Shown one piece after another: positions 36,510-45,316 of a stretch of 64,000 bases of DNA. The notes beneath the pieces were generated by a model that was given only the letters and a program-made list of their open reading frames with translations, did not search any database and was not told the DNA's origin. Each line of letters opens with the position of its first letter. Positions within the stretch are counted from its first letter, which is position 1. The position numbers were made by a program, and so were the translations under genes. This stretch comes from Scandinavium sp036495715. Lineage in GTDB: Bacteria > Pseudomonadota > Gammaproteobacteria > Enterobacterales > Enterobacteriaceae. The stretch covers positions 62,001 to 126,000 of the forward strand of contig DASXML010000074.1 in NCBI GenBank assembly GCA_036495715.1, in the 5' to 3' direction.

Positions 36510-37223
36510 TTAACCGCCTAAATACGCACTGCGCACCGCTTCGTTAGCAAGCAACGCATCGCCGGTGTCTTCCAGCACCACGTGACCGTTCTCGAGCACG
36601 TAGCCGCGATCCGCGAGTTTCAGCGCCTGGTTGGCGTTCTGCTCAACGAGGAAGATGGTCATTCCCTCTTTGCGCAGTTGCTCAATGGTGTCGAAAATCT
36701 GCTGGATGATGATCGGCGCGAGGCCCAGCGACGGCTCGTCGAGCAGCAACAGGCGCGGCTCGCTCATCAACGCACGGCCAATCGCCAGCATCTGCTGTTC
36801 ACCGCCGGACATGGTGCCCGCACGCTGAATACGACGTTCCCACAGACGCGGGAACAGTTCGTACACCCATTTGATGCGCGTCTGATACTGGCTGCGATCG
36901 GCAAAGAAGCCGCCCATCGCCAGGTTCTCTTCCACCGTCATCCGCGAGAACACGCGGCGCCCTTCCGGCACAATCGCCACCGCTTCACGCATGATTTTTG
37001 CGGTCTGCCAGTCGGTAATATCTTTGCCATCAAACGTGACACGCCCGCTGGTCGCGCGCGGGTCGCCGCACAGTGTGCCGAGCAACGTGGTTTTCCCCGC
37101 GCCGTTCGCGCCAATCAGGGTAACGATTTCACCCTGATTGATGTGCAGGCTCACGTCGTGCAGAGCCTGAATTTTGCCGTAGTGGGCGCTGACTTTGTCA
37201 AAGGACAACATGACTTTTTCCAT
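36510..37223 (-). CDS. livF: branched-chain amino acid ABC transporter ATP-binding protein LivF
   Basis: LivF is one of the two ATPases of the LIV-I/LS importers for leucine, isoleucine and valine. The start MEKVMLSFDKVSAHYGKIQA at 37223 gives 237 residues, the E. coli length. Walker A GANGAGKTT, signature MSGGEQQMLAIGRAL and Walker B LLLDEPSLGLAP are present. It is last in livKHMGF, one base after livG. Confidence 0.97.
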   Translation of the reverse strand: MEKVMLSFDKVSAHYGKIQALHDVSLHINQGEIVTLIGANGAGKTTLLGTLCGDPRATSGRVTFDGKDITDWQTAKIMREAVAIVPEGRRVFSRMTVEENLAMGGFFADRSQYQTRIKWVYELFPRLWERRIQRAGTMSGGEQQMLAIGRALMSEPRLLLLDEPSLGLAPIIIQQIFDTIEQLRKEGMTIFLVEQNANQALKLADRGYVLENGHVVLEDTGDALLANEAVRSAYLGG

Positions 37224-37224
37224 C

Positions 37225-37992
37225 TTATGCCTCGCCCAAATATGCACGGATAACGTCAGGGTTATTACGGATTTCCTCTGGCGTACCGTTCGCCAGCGGC
37301 GTGCCCTGATTCACAACGTAAATGCGGTCGGAAATGCCCATCACCAGTTTCATATCGTGTTCAATCAACAGGATAGTGGTGTTGTGATGGCTGCGCAGTT
37401 CGGCGATCAGCTCATCCAGCTCTTTGGTTTCTTTCGGGTTAAGGCCCGCCGCCGGTTCATCCAGCATCAGGATTTCCGGCTGTGTCACCATGCAACGCGC
37501 GATTTCCAGACGACGCTGGTCACCGTAAGCGAGGTTGCTTGCCTGACGGTTGGCGTGCTGCAACAGGCCGATACGCTCAAGCCAGGTTGCTGCCCTGTCC
37601 AGCGCTTCGCTCTGCGCTTTACGGAACGACGGCGTTTTCAACAGCCCGGAAAACACGCCGCTTTTTAATTGCTTATGCTGCGCCACCAGCAGGTTTTCGA
37701 TCACCGTCATTTCGCGGAACAGGCGCACGTGCTGGAAAGTACGTACCACGCCCATCTGCGCGATTTGCTGGCCCGGCAGGCCTTCAAGGTGTTTATCACG
37801 CAGCATGATGCTGCCGCCGGTCGGCTTGTAGAAGCCAGTCAGGCAGTTAAACACCGTGGTTTTGCCCGCGCCGTTCGGGCCAATCAATGAAACGATTTCC
37901 TGGGGATGCAGTTCAAGATTGACGTTATTGACCGCCAGCAGGCCGCCAAAACGCATCATCAGGCCGTTAACGGATAATAATGGCTGACTCAT
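37225..37992 (-). CDS. livG: branched-chain amino acid ABC transporter ATP-binding protein LivG
   Basis: This is the second ATPase of the LIV importer. It has 255 residues (E. coli 255), with Walker A GPNGAGKTT, the signature region LAYGDQRRLEIAR and Walker B ILMLDEPAAGLNPKE, plus the BCA_ABC C-terminal tail ending NPDVIRAYLGEA. It overlaps livM by 4 bp. Confidence 0.97.
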   Translation of the reverse strand: MSQPLLSVNGLMMRFGGLLAVNNVNLELHPQEIVSLIGPNGAGKTTVFNCLTGFYKPTGGSIMLRDKHLEGLPGQQIAQMGVVRTFQHVRLFREMTVIENLLVAQHKQLKSGVFSGLLKTPSFRKAQSEALDRAATWLERIGLLQHANRQASNLAYGDQRRLEIARCMVTQPEILMLDEPAAGLNPKETKELDELIAELRSHHNTTILLIEHDMKLVMGISDRIYVVNQGTPLANGTPEEIRNNPDVIRAYLGEA

Positions 37993-39266
37993 GCCTGCTC
38001 TCCTTTGGTCTGTCCGCTTTTCAGTTTCAGCTGTGGACGGGTCATTGGCAGCAAGCCTTGTGGACGCCAGATCATCATCAGAACCATCAAACCACCCAGC
38101 ATTAACATGCTGTATTCGTTGAAATCACGCATCAGTTCACGCGACACCACCAGCAGTACCGCCGCCAGAATGACCGCAAACTGCGAGCCCATCCCGCCAA
38201 GCACCACAATCGCTAACACAAACGCCGATTCGGCGAAGGTGAACGATTCCGGGCTAACAAATCCCTGACGCGCAGCGAACAATGTGCCAGCGAACCCGGC
38301 AAACGCGGCGCTGATGGTGAACGCCGTCAGCTTGATGCGTGTCGGGTTCAGGCCCAGCGAGCGGCAGGCGATTTCATCTTCACGCAGCGCTTCCCACGCG
38401 CGCCCCAGCGGCATACGCAGCAGGCGGTTGATCACAAACAGTGACAGCACCACCAGCAGCAACGCCACCAGGTAGAGGAAAATTACGCGGTCATTCGGGT
38501 CGTATTTCACGTTGAAGAAGTGGCTGAACGTGTCCCAGCCGCCTTCACGTGCGGTACGGCTAAATTCCAAGCCAAACAGCGTTGGTTTTGGGATCTGGCT
38601 GATGCCGTTCGGACCGCCGGTAATTTCAGTATTGTTGAGCAGCAAAATACGCACGATTTCGCCAAAGCCGAGGGTCACGATCGCCAGATAGTCACCGCGC
38701 AAACGCAGCACCGGGAAGCCAAGCAGGAAGCCCGCAGCGGCGGAAACCAGGCCCGCCAGCGGCAAGCAGGTCCAGAAACCAAGACCGTAATAGTGGTTCA
38801 GCAGTGCAAACGTGTATGCGCCGATGGCGTAGAAACCACCGTAACCCAGCACCAGCAGGCCAGACAGGCCAACCACCACGTTCAGACCGAGACCCAGAAT
38901 AATGTAGATCATGGTCAGGGTAGCGATGTCGATGGTGCCGCGAGAGACCATAAACGGCCACGCCACCGCAATCACCAGCAGGGCAATCAGGAACAGTTTC
39001 TGTTTAACGGTCGAGCCGTCAATAGCCGGCATGACAAACTTCGGGCCTGAAACGTTTTTCAAGCCTTTCTGCACCAGCGGGCGCAGCATCTGGAAGAAAA
39101 ATACCACCGCGGTGCCGATGAAAATCCACTGCCAGCGGATGTCAGCGGCGGTATCGACTACCAGCTTCGTTCCGCTCAACTCCAGCTGAACGCCCATGAA
39201 GACGCCCGCCAGCACGAAGAACATGGCGGCGGATAACAGCGCCATCGCAAAATGCATCGGTTTCAT
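37989..39266 (-). CDS. livM: branched-chain amino acid ABC transporter permease LivM
   Basis: This is an inner membrane permease of the LIV importer. It has 425 residues, as in E. coli, and about ten hydrophobic segments. An N-terminal extension (about 1-90) precedes the conserved permease core with GLSGLLVLGYGGFYAIGAYT and the ATPase-contact EALREDEIACRSLGLN. It overlaps both livH and livG by 4 bp, so the four distal genes are tightly coupled. Confidence 0.97.
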   Translation of the reverse strand: MKPMHFAMALLSAAMFFVLAGVFMGVQLELSGTKLVVDTAADIRWQWIFIGTAVVFFFQMLRPLVQKGLKNVSGPKFVMPAIDGSTVKQKLFLIALLVIAVAWPFMVSRGTIDIATLTMIYIILGLGLNVVVGLSGLLVLGYGGFYAIGAYTFALLNHYYGLGFWTCLPLAGLVSAAAGFLLGFPVLRLRGDYLAIVTLGFGEIVRILLLNNTEITGGPNGISQIPKPTLFGLEFSRTAREGGWDTFSHFFNVKYDPNDRVIFLYLVALLLVVLSLFVINRLLRMPLGRAWEALREDEIACRSLGLNPTRIKLTAFTISAAFAGFAGTLFAARQGFVSPESFTFAESAFVLAIVVLGGMGSQFAVILAAVLLVVSRELMRDFNEYSMLMLGGLMVLMMIWRPQGLLPMTRPQLKLKSGQTKGEQA

Positions 39267-40189
39267 ACTTTTTCTACCTCCGGACGACCCAGGATCCCGG
39301 TCGGCATCACCAGCAGCACCACAATCAGCAGCGCGAACGACACGACGTCTTTGTATTCGGTACTCAGGTAGGCGGAGGAGAGCGCTTCGGCAACACCCAG
39401 AATCAGGCCGCCAATCATTGCGCCAGGAATGCTGCCGATACCGCCGAGCACGGCAGCCGTAAAGGCTTTCATCCCGGCCATAAAGCCGATATACGGGTTA
39501 ATCACGCCGTAGAATTGACCGAGCAATACGCCCGCTACTGCCGCCATGGCGGCACCGATAACAAACGTCAGGGCGATAACGCGGTCAGTGTTGATGCCAA
39601 GCAGACTCGCCATTTTCAGGTCTTCCGCGCAGGCGCGACAGGCGCGTCCCATACGGGAATACCGGATGAACACCGTCAGGGCCAGCATTGCCACAAAAGT
39701 CACTATCCAGATAACCAACTGCATGGTGGTAATCGAGGCAGAGAAGTTCTCGCTGGTACCGACAATCCACTGGCCGTTAAACAGGCTCGGCAGTGCGATG
39801 TCGCGCGAGCCTTCCGTCAGGCTGACGTAGTTTTGCAGGAAAATGGACATACCGATGGCGGAAATCAGCGCGATCAGCCGTTTGGAGCTACGCACCGGGC
39901 GATAGGCCACGCGTTCGATGCTCCAGCCGTAGGCGCTGGCGATAATGATAGCGCCAACGAATCCGGCCCCGACCAGCAGCCAGCCGGTGTCGATGCCCAT
40001 CATCATCAGCGCGGCGATGATCATGAATGACACATAGCTGCCAATCATGTACACCTCGCCGTGGGCGAAGTTGATCATGCCGATAATGCCGTACACCATG
40101 GTGTAGCCGATGGCGATCAGCGCGTAGGTGCTGCCCAGCGTGACGCCGTTAAACATCTGCTGCAGGAAATAAAGAAACTGCTCTGACAT
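39263..40189 (-). CDS. livH: branched-chain amino acid ABC transporter permease LivH
   Basis: This is the second permease of the LIV importer. It has 308 residues, as in E. coli, about eight membrane segments, the conserved NGVTLGSTYALIAIGYTMVY at the N-terminus and the ACRACAEDLKMASLLGIN coupling loop. It is separated from livK by 66 bp, whereas the genes after it overlap. Confidence 0.97.
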   Translation of the reverse strand: MSEQFLYFLQQMFNGVTLGSTYALIAIGYTMVYGIIGMINFAHGEVYMIGSYVSFMIIAALMMMGIDTGWLLVGAGFVGAIIIASAYGWSIERVAYRPVRSSKRLIALISAIGMSIFLQNYVSLTEGSRDIALPSLFNGQWIVGTSENFSASITTMQLVIWIVTFVAMLALTVFIRYSRMGRACRACAEDLKMASLLGINTDRVIALTFVIGAAMAAVAGVLLGQFYGVINPYIGFMAGMKAFTAAVLGGIGSIPGAMIGGLILGVAEALSSAYLSTEYKDVVSFALLIVVLLVMPTGILGRPEVEKV

Positions 40190-40255
40190 AAGGTAACCTT
40201 TTTATATCCGCCCGGCAGGTAAACAGAACGGGCGGAGGAATTACTCGTCTTCTTC

Positions 40256-41365
40256 TTATTTGGCGACGCTGGACGAACCGTCCGCATGCCACTGGAAGAC
40301 ACCAAATTCAAATCCCTTCAGATCGCCTTTTTCATCCCAGTTCAGCGGCCCAATCACGGTTTTCGCGCCGTGCTCTTTTAAATCTTTCACCAGCGCCTGC
40401 GGATCTTCGCTGCCGGTACGATCCATGGCGGTCGCCAGCGACTGTACGGCGGCATAGGTGATCCACACATAAGGACCGCTCGGGTCTTTCTTCTCCGCTT
40501 TCAGTTCGTCAACGATAGCTTTGTTGGCCGGATCCTGGTCATAGCGTTTCGGCATCGTCACCAGCATGCCTTCACCCGCTGCACCCGCGATGTTGGACAG
40601 CGACGCGTTACCCACGCCTTCCGGCCCCATGAACTGGGTTTTCAGACCGACGGAACGCGCCTGGCGCAGGATCTGCCCCATTTCCGGGTAGTAACCGCCG
40701 TAGTAAACGAAATCAATATTTTCTTTTTGCAGACGCGCCACCAGCGCGGAGAAGTCTTTTTCACCGGCGGTGATACCGTCGAAGAACACCACGTCAGCGC
40801 CGCCTTTTTTCAGGCTGTCCTGTACCGAACGCGCCAGGCCTTCGCCGTACTGCTGTTTGTCGTGAATGATAGCGATGCGCTGCGGCTTCACTTTTTCCAG
40901 AATGTATTTCGCCGCGGTTGGCCCCTGCGAGGAGTCCAGACCGGCGGTGCGCATGATGTATTGATAGCCGCGCTGAGTCAGTTCTGGGTTGGTCGCACCA
41001 GGCGTAATCATCATGATGCCTTCGTCTTCATAGATGTCTGACGCGGGCTGAGTAGAAGAGGAGCAGAGGTGACCAATCACGTATTTGATGCCGTCGTTGA
41101 CCACTTTGTTCGCAACGGCCACGGCTTGTTTCGGATCGCAGGCATCGTCGTATTCGACAGCAACCAGTTTGTCGCCTTTGATACCGCCCGCAGCGTTGAT
41201 GTCTTTAATCGCCTGACGCGCGCCGTTGAACTCCATGTCGCCCCACTGGGCTACCGGGCCGGACATCGCGCCAATCACCGCCACTTTGATCTCTTTTGCT
41301 AAAGCGGACTGCGACATTGCCAGTGCAATCATTCCCGCAATCAATGTTTTTGCATTCCGTTTCAT
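40256..41365 (-). CDS. livK: leucine-specific periplasmic binding protein LivK
   Basis: LivK delivers leucine to LivHMGF. It has 369 residues (E. coli 369). The signal peptide, MKRNAKTLIAGMIALAMSQS, is cleaved after ALA at about residue 23. The mature protein starts KEIKVAVIGAMSGPVAQWGD and keeps the HLCSSSTQPASDIYEDEGI ligand loop. It is a paralogue of LivJ (42346-43449), from which it is separated by panM. It is first in livKHMGF. Confidence 0.97.
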   Translation of the reverse strand: MKRNAKTLIAGMIALAMSQSALAKEIKVAVIGAMSGPVAQWGDMEFNGARQAIKDINAAGGIKGDKLVAVEYDDACDPKQAVAVANKVVNDGIKYVIGHLCSSSTQPASDIYEDEGIMMITPGATNPELTQRGYQYIMRTAGLDSSQGPTAAKYILEKVKPQRIAIIHDKQQYGEGLARSVQDSLKKGGADVVFFDGITAGEKDFSALVARLQKENIDFVYYGGYYPEMGQILRQARSVGLKTQFMGPEGVGNASLSNIAGAAGEGMLVTMPKRYDQDPANKAIVDELKAEKKDPSGPYVWITYAAVQSLATAMDRTGSEDPQALVKDLKEHGAKTVIGPLNWDEKGDLKGFEFGVFQWHADGSSSVAK

Positions 41366-41785
41366 TCTTCCAATCCCCTCGTGATGTAATTTGTATAAAT
41401 TTTGTATTTATATGGTTAAAAAGCATTCTGTACTTTTAACGCACAACGCTATTTTTACCAGTCTCTTTAATGGTTTAGCGATGCTTTTTGCGAAAAACCT
41501 GACTAAAATCTCTATTTTTCAGTCGATTAAGCAAAGATAATATTCTGTATTTTGCTGGAGATAAACAAAAAAAAGCGCAGTTTTCAGCATAAAATAAGGG
41601 TACAAAGAGCCGAATAAAACACTACCTTTCAGGTTAAAACTCTGCCTATTTTTCGATCCATAACGCATTGCTCTGCTGCTGGGATCAGGAGAAAACGATT
41701 CCCCTGACATTCAGCCTAAAAATAGAAATCGGCGAATCGAGAAATTGGATAAACTCAGGGCATTCTTTTTTACAGGTGGCTTCAC
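41366..41785. promoter_or_regulatory. livK-panM divergent intergenic region
   Basis: A 420-bp gene-free stretch, markedly AT-rich from 41390 to 41780, separates livK and panM. It should carry the livK promoter and, near 41740-41785, the panM promoter and ribosome site. AT-rich regions of this type upstream of livK and livJ bind Lrp in E. coli. I see no defined operator, no repeat and no convincing small gene. Confidence 0.6.
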
Positions 41786-42169
41786 ATGAAACTGACAATC
41801 GTCAGGCTGACCACGCTCAGCGAGCAGGACCATATCGATCTCGGCAAGATCTGGCCGGAGTACAGTTCGTCATCTTTACAAATGGATGATGAGCACCGGA
41901 TCTATGCCGCGCGTTTTAATGAAAGGCTGTTGGGCGCTGTGCGCGTGACGCTGAAAAGCAATCAAGGCGCGCTGGATTCTCTGCGTATCCGCGAAATCAC
42001 CCGCCGTCGTGGCGTGGGTCAGTATCTGATTGAAGAAGTGCTGCGCAACAATCCGGCGATCGGCAGTTGGTCGATGACAGAAATTGGCGTGGAAGACAAA
42101 GCCGCGATGAGCGCGTTTATGCTGACACTTGGGTTTACTGTGCAGGGAAATGGCTGGCATAAGAGATAA
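41786..42169 (+). CDS. panM: PanD maturation and regulation factor PanM (PanZ)
   Basis: PanM (YhhK) is a GNAT-fold protein that binds acetyl-CoA, promotes self-cleavage of the aspartate decarboxylase PanD and inhibits it when CoA is plentiful. The 127 residues match E. coli. The CoA-binding loop is REITRRRGVGQYLIEEVLRN near residues 70-89. It is a single gene lying between livK and livJ, as in E. coli. Confidence 0.95.
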   Translation: MKLTIVRLTTLSEQDHIDLGKIWPEYSSSSLQMDDEHRIYAARFNERLLGAVRVTLKSNQGALDSLRIREITRRRGVGQYLIEEVLRNNPAIGSWSMTEIGVEDKAAMSAFMLTLGFTVQGNGWHKR

Positions 42170-42171
42170 AA

Positions 42172-42208
42172 AAAGCCGGGTGGCGGCTTCGCCTTACCCA
42201 GCCTACAT
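42172..42208. repeat. single REP unit after panM
   Basis: GCCGGGTGGCGGCTTCGCC at 42174 followed by TTACCCAGCCTAC is one REP unit immediately downstream of the panM stop codon, preceded by an A run. Confidence 0.75.
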
Positions 42209-42219
42209 TTTTATTGCGA

Positions 42220-42345
42220 ATTTCCCAAGAATTTCGTGCTGCAAACAGGCGGCAAGTTATGAAATCCCCGGGAGCTTACTCAAGTAAGTGACCGGGGTTG
42301 AATAACGCAGCCAACGCATTTGCAGTGCGAAAGGCGCCGGGAAAT
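42220..42345. repeat. ERIC element abutting the livJ stop codon
   Basis: The core CCCCGGGAGCTTACTCAAGT followed by AAGTGACCGGGGTTG matches the ERIC central palindrome, and the ends TTTCCCAAGAATTTCGTGC and GTGCGAAAGGCGCCGGGAAA are mutually inverted as expected. Length about 126 bp. Its right end touches the last codon of livJ, so it forms the 3' end of the livJ transcript. Confidence 0.8.
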
Positions 42346-43449
42346 TTATTTGGCGTCCGTCGCCGTGCCGTTCGCATGCCACGTAAACACGCCGAACTCA
42401 AAGCCTTTCAGATCGCCTTTTTTATCCCAGGTCAGCGGACCCATGACGGTGTCGACTTTGTTGGCTTTCAGCCATTCCGCAATTTTCGCCGGGTCATCGC
42501 TCTGGTTCAGGCCCGCAGACAGTGACTGAATTGCCGCGTAGGTGGTCCACACAAACGCACCGCTTGGATCCTGTTTCTTGGCTTTAATCGCATCCACAAT
42601 CGGTTTGTTCGCCGGAACCTGATCGTAGTTCTTCGGCTTGGTCACCAGCAGGCCTTCCGCAGAATCACCCGCGATGTTAGACAGTGACACGTTCGCCACG
42701 CCTTCCGGGCCCATGAACTGGGTTTTCAGACCGGCTGCACGCGCCTGGCGCAGGATCTGCCCCATTTCCGGGTGATAACCGCCGTAGTAAACGAAGTCGA
42801 TATTTTCTTTCTTCAGACGCGCCACAAGCGTAGAGAAATCTTTCTCACCGGCGGTGATACCGTCAAAGAACACCACGTTGGCGTTGCCTTTTTTCAGGGA
42901 ATCCTGAACCGCACGCGCCAGACCTTCACCGTACTGCTGTTTGTCATGCACAATCGCGATGCGCTTCGGCTTCACGGTGTTGATGATGTATTTTGCCGCC
43001 GTTGGGCCTTGATCAGAATCCAGGCCGGTAGTACGCAGGATCAGATTATAACCACGCGCGGTTAACTCTGGTGCGGTCGCCGCTGGGGTGATCATCAGAA
43101 TGCCTTCGTCTTCGTAGATGTCAGACGCAGGCTGTGTGGAAGAGGAGCAGAGGTGGCCGATAACGTACTTGATGCCATCGTTCACGACTTTGTTCGCCAC
43201 TGCTACAGCCTGTTTCGGATCGCAGGCATCGTCATATTTTACGATTTCGAGTTTGTTGCCTTTGATACCGCCCTTGGCATTAATATCGGCGACAGCCTGT
43301 TCAGCCCCTGTGAATTCCTGATCGCCGTACTGCGCTACCGGACCTGACATCGCTCCCACGACGGCAATTTTAATGTCGTCGGCCATGGCCATGTGGCTCA
43401 TTGCCAACGCGATACATCCTGCCAGTAACGCTTTACCCTTCATGTTCAT
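42346..43449 (-). CDS. livJ: leucine/isoleucine/valine-binding periplasmic protein LivJ
   Basis: LivJ supplies leucine, isoleucine and valine to LivHMGF. The start MNMKGKALLAGCIALAMSHM at 43449 gives 367 residues, as in E. coli, with a signal peptide cleaved after AMA near residue 23; a start five codons upstream is possible but unneeded. The mature domain begins DDIKIAVVGAMSGPVAQYGD. It closely resembles LivK. It is transcribed singly, separated from livK by the oppositely oriented panM. Confidence 0.97.
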   Translation of the reverse strand: MNMKGKALLAGCIALAMSHMAMADDIKIAVVGAMSGPVAQYGDQEFTGAEQAVADINAKGGIKGNKLEIVKYDDACDPKQAVAVANKVVNDGIKYVIGHLCSSSTQPASDIYEDEGILMITPAATAPELTARGYNLILRTTGLDSDQGPTAAKYIINTVKPKRIAIVHDKQQYGEGLARAVQDSLKKGNANVVFFDGITAGEKDFSTLVARLKKENIDFVYYGGYHPEMGQILRQARAAGLKTQFMGPEGVANVSLSNIAGDSAEGLLVTKPKNYDQVPANKPIVDAIKAKKQDPSGAFVWTTYAAIQSLSAGLNQSDDPAKIAEWLKANKVDTVMGPLTWDKKGDLKGFEFGVFTWHANGTATDAK

Positions 43450-43621
43450 CCTGAGATTCCCCATTGTGATGGTGATTGCTTTTGTTGTGATGTTGTTATG
43501 TGGCGCTTTATTTCGGTTTTAGGTCTGCCAGCCGCGCCTTTGCAGCATACTCTGCTAAAACATACCCGATTTTTTGCCAATTGGAACCAGAATTTTGAGG
43601 GTTATGTAACAGAAACGTGAC

Positions 43622-43650
43622 AAAAAAATAGCCGCTCACAGGAGCGGCTA
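43622..43650 (-). terminator. rho-independent terminator after the aminotransferase gene
   Basis: TAGCCGCTC at 43629-43637 pairs perfectly with GAGCGGCTA at 43642-43650 around a four-base loop. On the minus strand it is followed by seven T (43622-43628). It lies 23 bp after the stop codon of the gene at 43673-44938 and ends that transcript before livJ. Confidence 0.9.
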
Positions 43651-43672
43651 ATGCAATTAAGCAACAACGCCA

Positions 43673-44938
43673 TTACTGGCTGAGAGAGCGGCGAATAATC
43701 TCCAGCGCCTTGCGGAACTGGGCTTCAGGGATGGTGAGAGGGTAAAGAAAACGAATCACGTTGCCGTAAACACCACAGCTCAGCAGCAACAGGCCTTCTT
43801 TCATCGCCTTTTCCTGCACGTGCTTAGTGAATTCTGGCGACGGCGCGCCGGTCTGCGGGTCGTTAAATTCGACGGCGACCATGGAACCCTGTGCACGCAC
43901 GTCAACAATATGCGGGCAATCGGCTTTGGCGCTGTTCAGCACTTCGACCAGATGATGACCCAGCTCCGCAGCGCGCGCGCAAAGCTTCTCTTCGTCGATG
44001 ATGTCGAGCACCGCATGGGCCGCAGCGACCGCTAATGGGTTACCGGCGTATGTGCCGCCCAGACCGCCCGGGGCTGGCGCGTCCATCACGTCGGCACGTC
44101 CGGCCACCGCTGACAGCGGCATCCCGCCCGCCAGGCTTTTCGCCATGGTGATCAGGTCTGGCTGCACGTCGTAGTGTTCCATCGCGAACAGTTTGCCGGT
44201 ACGGGCAAAACCGGTCTGCACTTCATCGGCAATCAGCAGAATACCGTGGGTATCGCAGAGTTTACGCAAGCCCTGCATGAAGTCAGCAGGGGCGACGTTG
44301 AAGCCGCCCTCGCCCTGTACGGGTTCAAGAATAATGGCGGCAACCTGATCGGCTGCGATGTCCGCTTTGAAAATACGATCCAGACTTTTCAGTGCGTCAG
44401 CCGTGCTGACGCCATGCGCCGCATTAGGGTACTGACCGTGATACACAGAACCCGGGAACGGGCCGAAACCAATTTTGTACGGTGCCACTTTGCCGGTCAG
44501 CGCCATGGTCATAAAAGTACGACCGTGGAAACCGCCGCCGAAAGTGATAAGGCCTGGACGTTTGGTGTAAGCGCGGGCAATTTTCACCGCGTTTTCGACT
44601 GCTTCCGCACCCGTTGAGAAGAACGCCGTTTTCGCCGGACCGTTCACCGGTGCGCGCTCGTTAATGCGCTCTGCAAGCGAAACGTAACTTTCGTAAGGCA
44701 CAATCTGGTACGCGGTATGGGTAAAGGCTTGCAGCTGCTTTTCAATCGCCGCGACGATTTTCGGGTGACGATGACCGGTGTTCAGCACCGCAATTCCGGC
44801 AGCGAAATCAATCACTTCATTGCCTTCCACATCCCACAGGGTGGCATTTTCCGCTTTCTCGGCATAGAAACCACACATGACGCCAATGCCACGCGGTGTC
44901 GCCTGCAAACGGCGCTGATTCAGTTCATTATTCTTCAT
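43673..44938 (-). CDS. 4-aminobutyrate aminotransferase (PuuE/GabT-like)
   Basis: This is a class III pyridoxal-phosphate aminotransferase, most likely moving the amino group of GABA to 2-oxoglutarate to give succinate semialdehyde. The start MKNNELNQRRLQATPRGIGV at 44938 gives 421 residues, the length of E. coli PuuE (GabT 426). The catalytic lysine is Lys267 in MAKSLAGGMPLSAV, the cofactor aspartate is Asp238 in IADEVQTGFARTG, and the substrate-site IVPYESYVSLAE is shared with PuuE. There are no puu or gabD genes beside it. It is divergent from a MocR/GabR-type regulator, which probably controls it. The insertion point between livJ and rpoH is empty in E. coli. Confidence 0.85.
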   Translation of the reverse strand: MKNNELNQRRLQATPRGIGVMCGFYAEKAENATLWDVEGNEVIDFAAGIAVLNTGHRHPKIVAAIEKQLQAFTHTAYQIVPYESYVSLAERINERAPVNGPAKTAFFSTGAEAVENAVKIARAYTKRPGLITFGGGFHGRTFMTMALTGKVAPYKIGFGPFPGSVYHGQYPNAAHGVSTADALKSLDRIFKADIAADQVAAIILEPVQGEGGFNVAPADFMQGLRKLCDTHGILLIADEVQTGFARTGKLFAMEHYDVQPDLITMAKSLAGGMPLSAVAGRADVMDAPAPGGLGGTYAGNPLAVAAAHAVLDIIDEEKLCARAAELGHHLVEVLNSAKADCPHIVDVRAQGSMVAVEFNDPQTGAPSPEFTKHVQEKAMKEGLLLLSCGVYGNVIRFLYPLTIPEAQFRKALEIIRRSLSQ

Positions 44939-44964
44939 TGACCTTACCCCATCACAGATTCGTT

Positions 44965-45228
44965 TATACCCTGCATAATTCAAGTTGCAGATGCGTTGGC
45001 TTTCCTCACTCACCCCAGTCACTTACTTATGTAAGCTCTTGGGGATGAATGAGAGACATCCTGTCTCTCACCAGAGGCCAGCCTTTGGCTGATCAAATTT
45101 ATTCCTGACAAATTTGTCACTGCGTCGCCGCGTGATTCGGCCTTTGGCCTCACCCCTTCGGGGCCAGCGCAAGCGCTGTTCAAACGGCTTTGCCTTTTTG
45201 TCCTGCAGCTCGAATTATTTTGGCTATC
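44965..45228. repeat. long ERIC element with about 137 bp of internal extra sequence
   Basis: The left end TATACCCTGCATAATTCAAG and core CCCCAGTCACTTACTTATGT then AAGCTCTTGGGGAT match ERIC, and the right end TCCTGCAGCTCGAATTATTT at 45201 completes it. Between GGGGAT and the right arm lie about 154 bp instead of about 17. The extra part is full of short palindromes: GAGAGACA..TGTCTCTC, AGCCTTTGGCT, GACAAATTTGTC (45107-45118), GGCCTTTGGCC, CCCCTTCGGGG and AGCGCAAGCGCT. It starts 27 bp upstream of the aminotransferase start codon and fills most of the 378-bp control region shared with the regulator gene. Confidence 0.75.
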
Positions 45229-45316
45229 GTGTTAACAACTTTGAAACAATATGGATGTTTTACTCTGTGAGCGGTCCTATAATCGAGTACCAGTTTTGAA
45301 TAATTGAGGGATCCAA

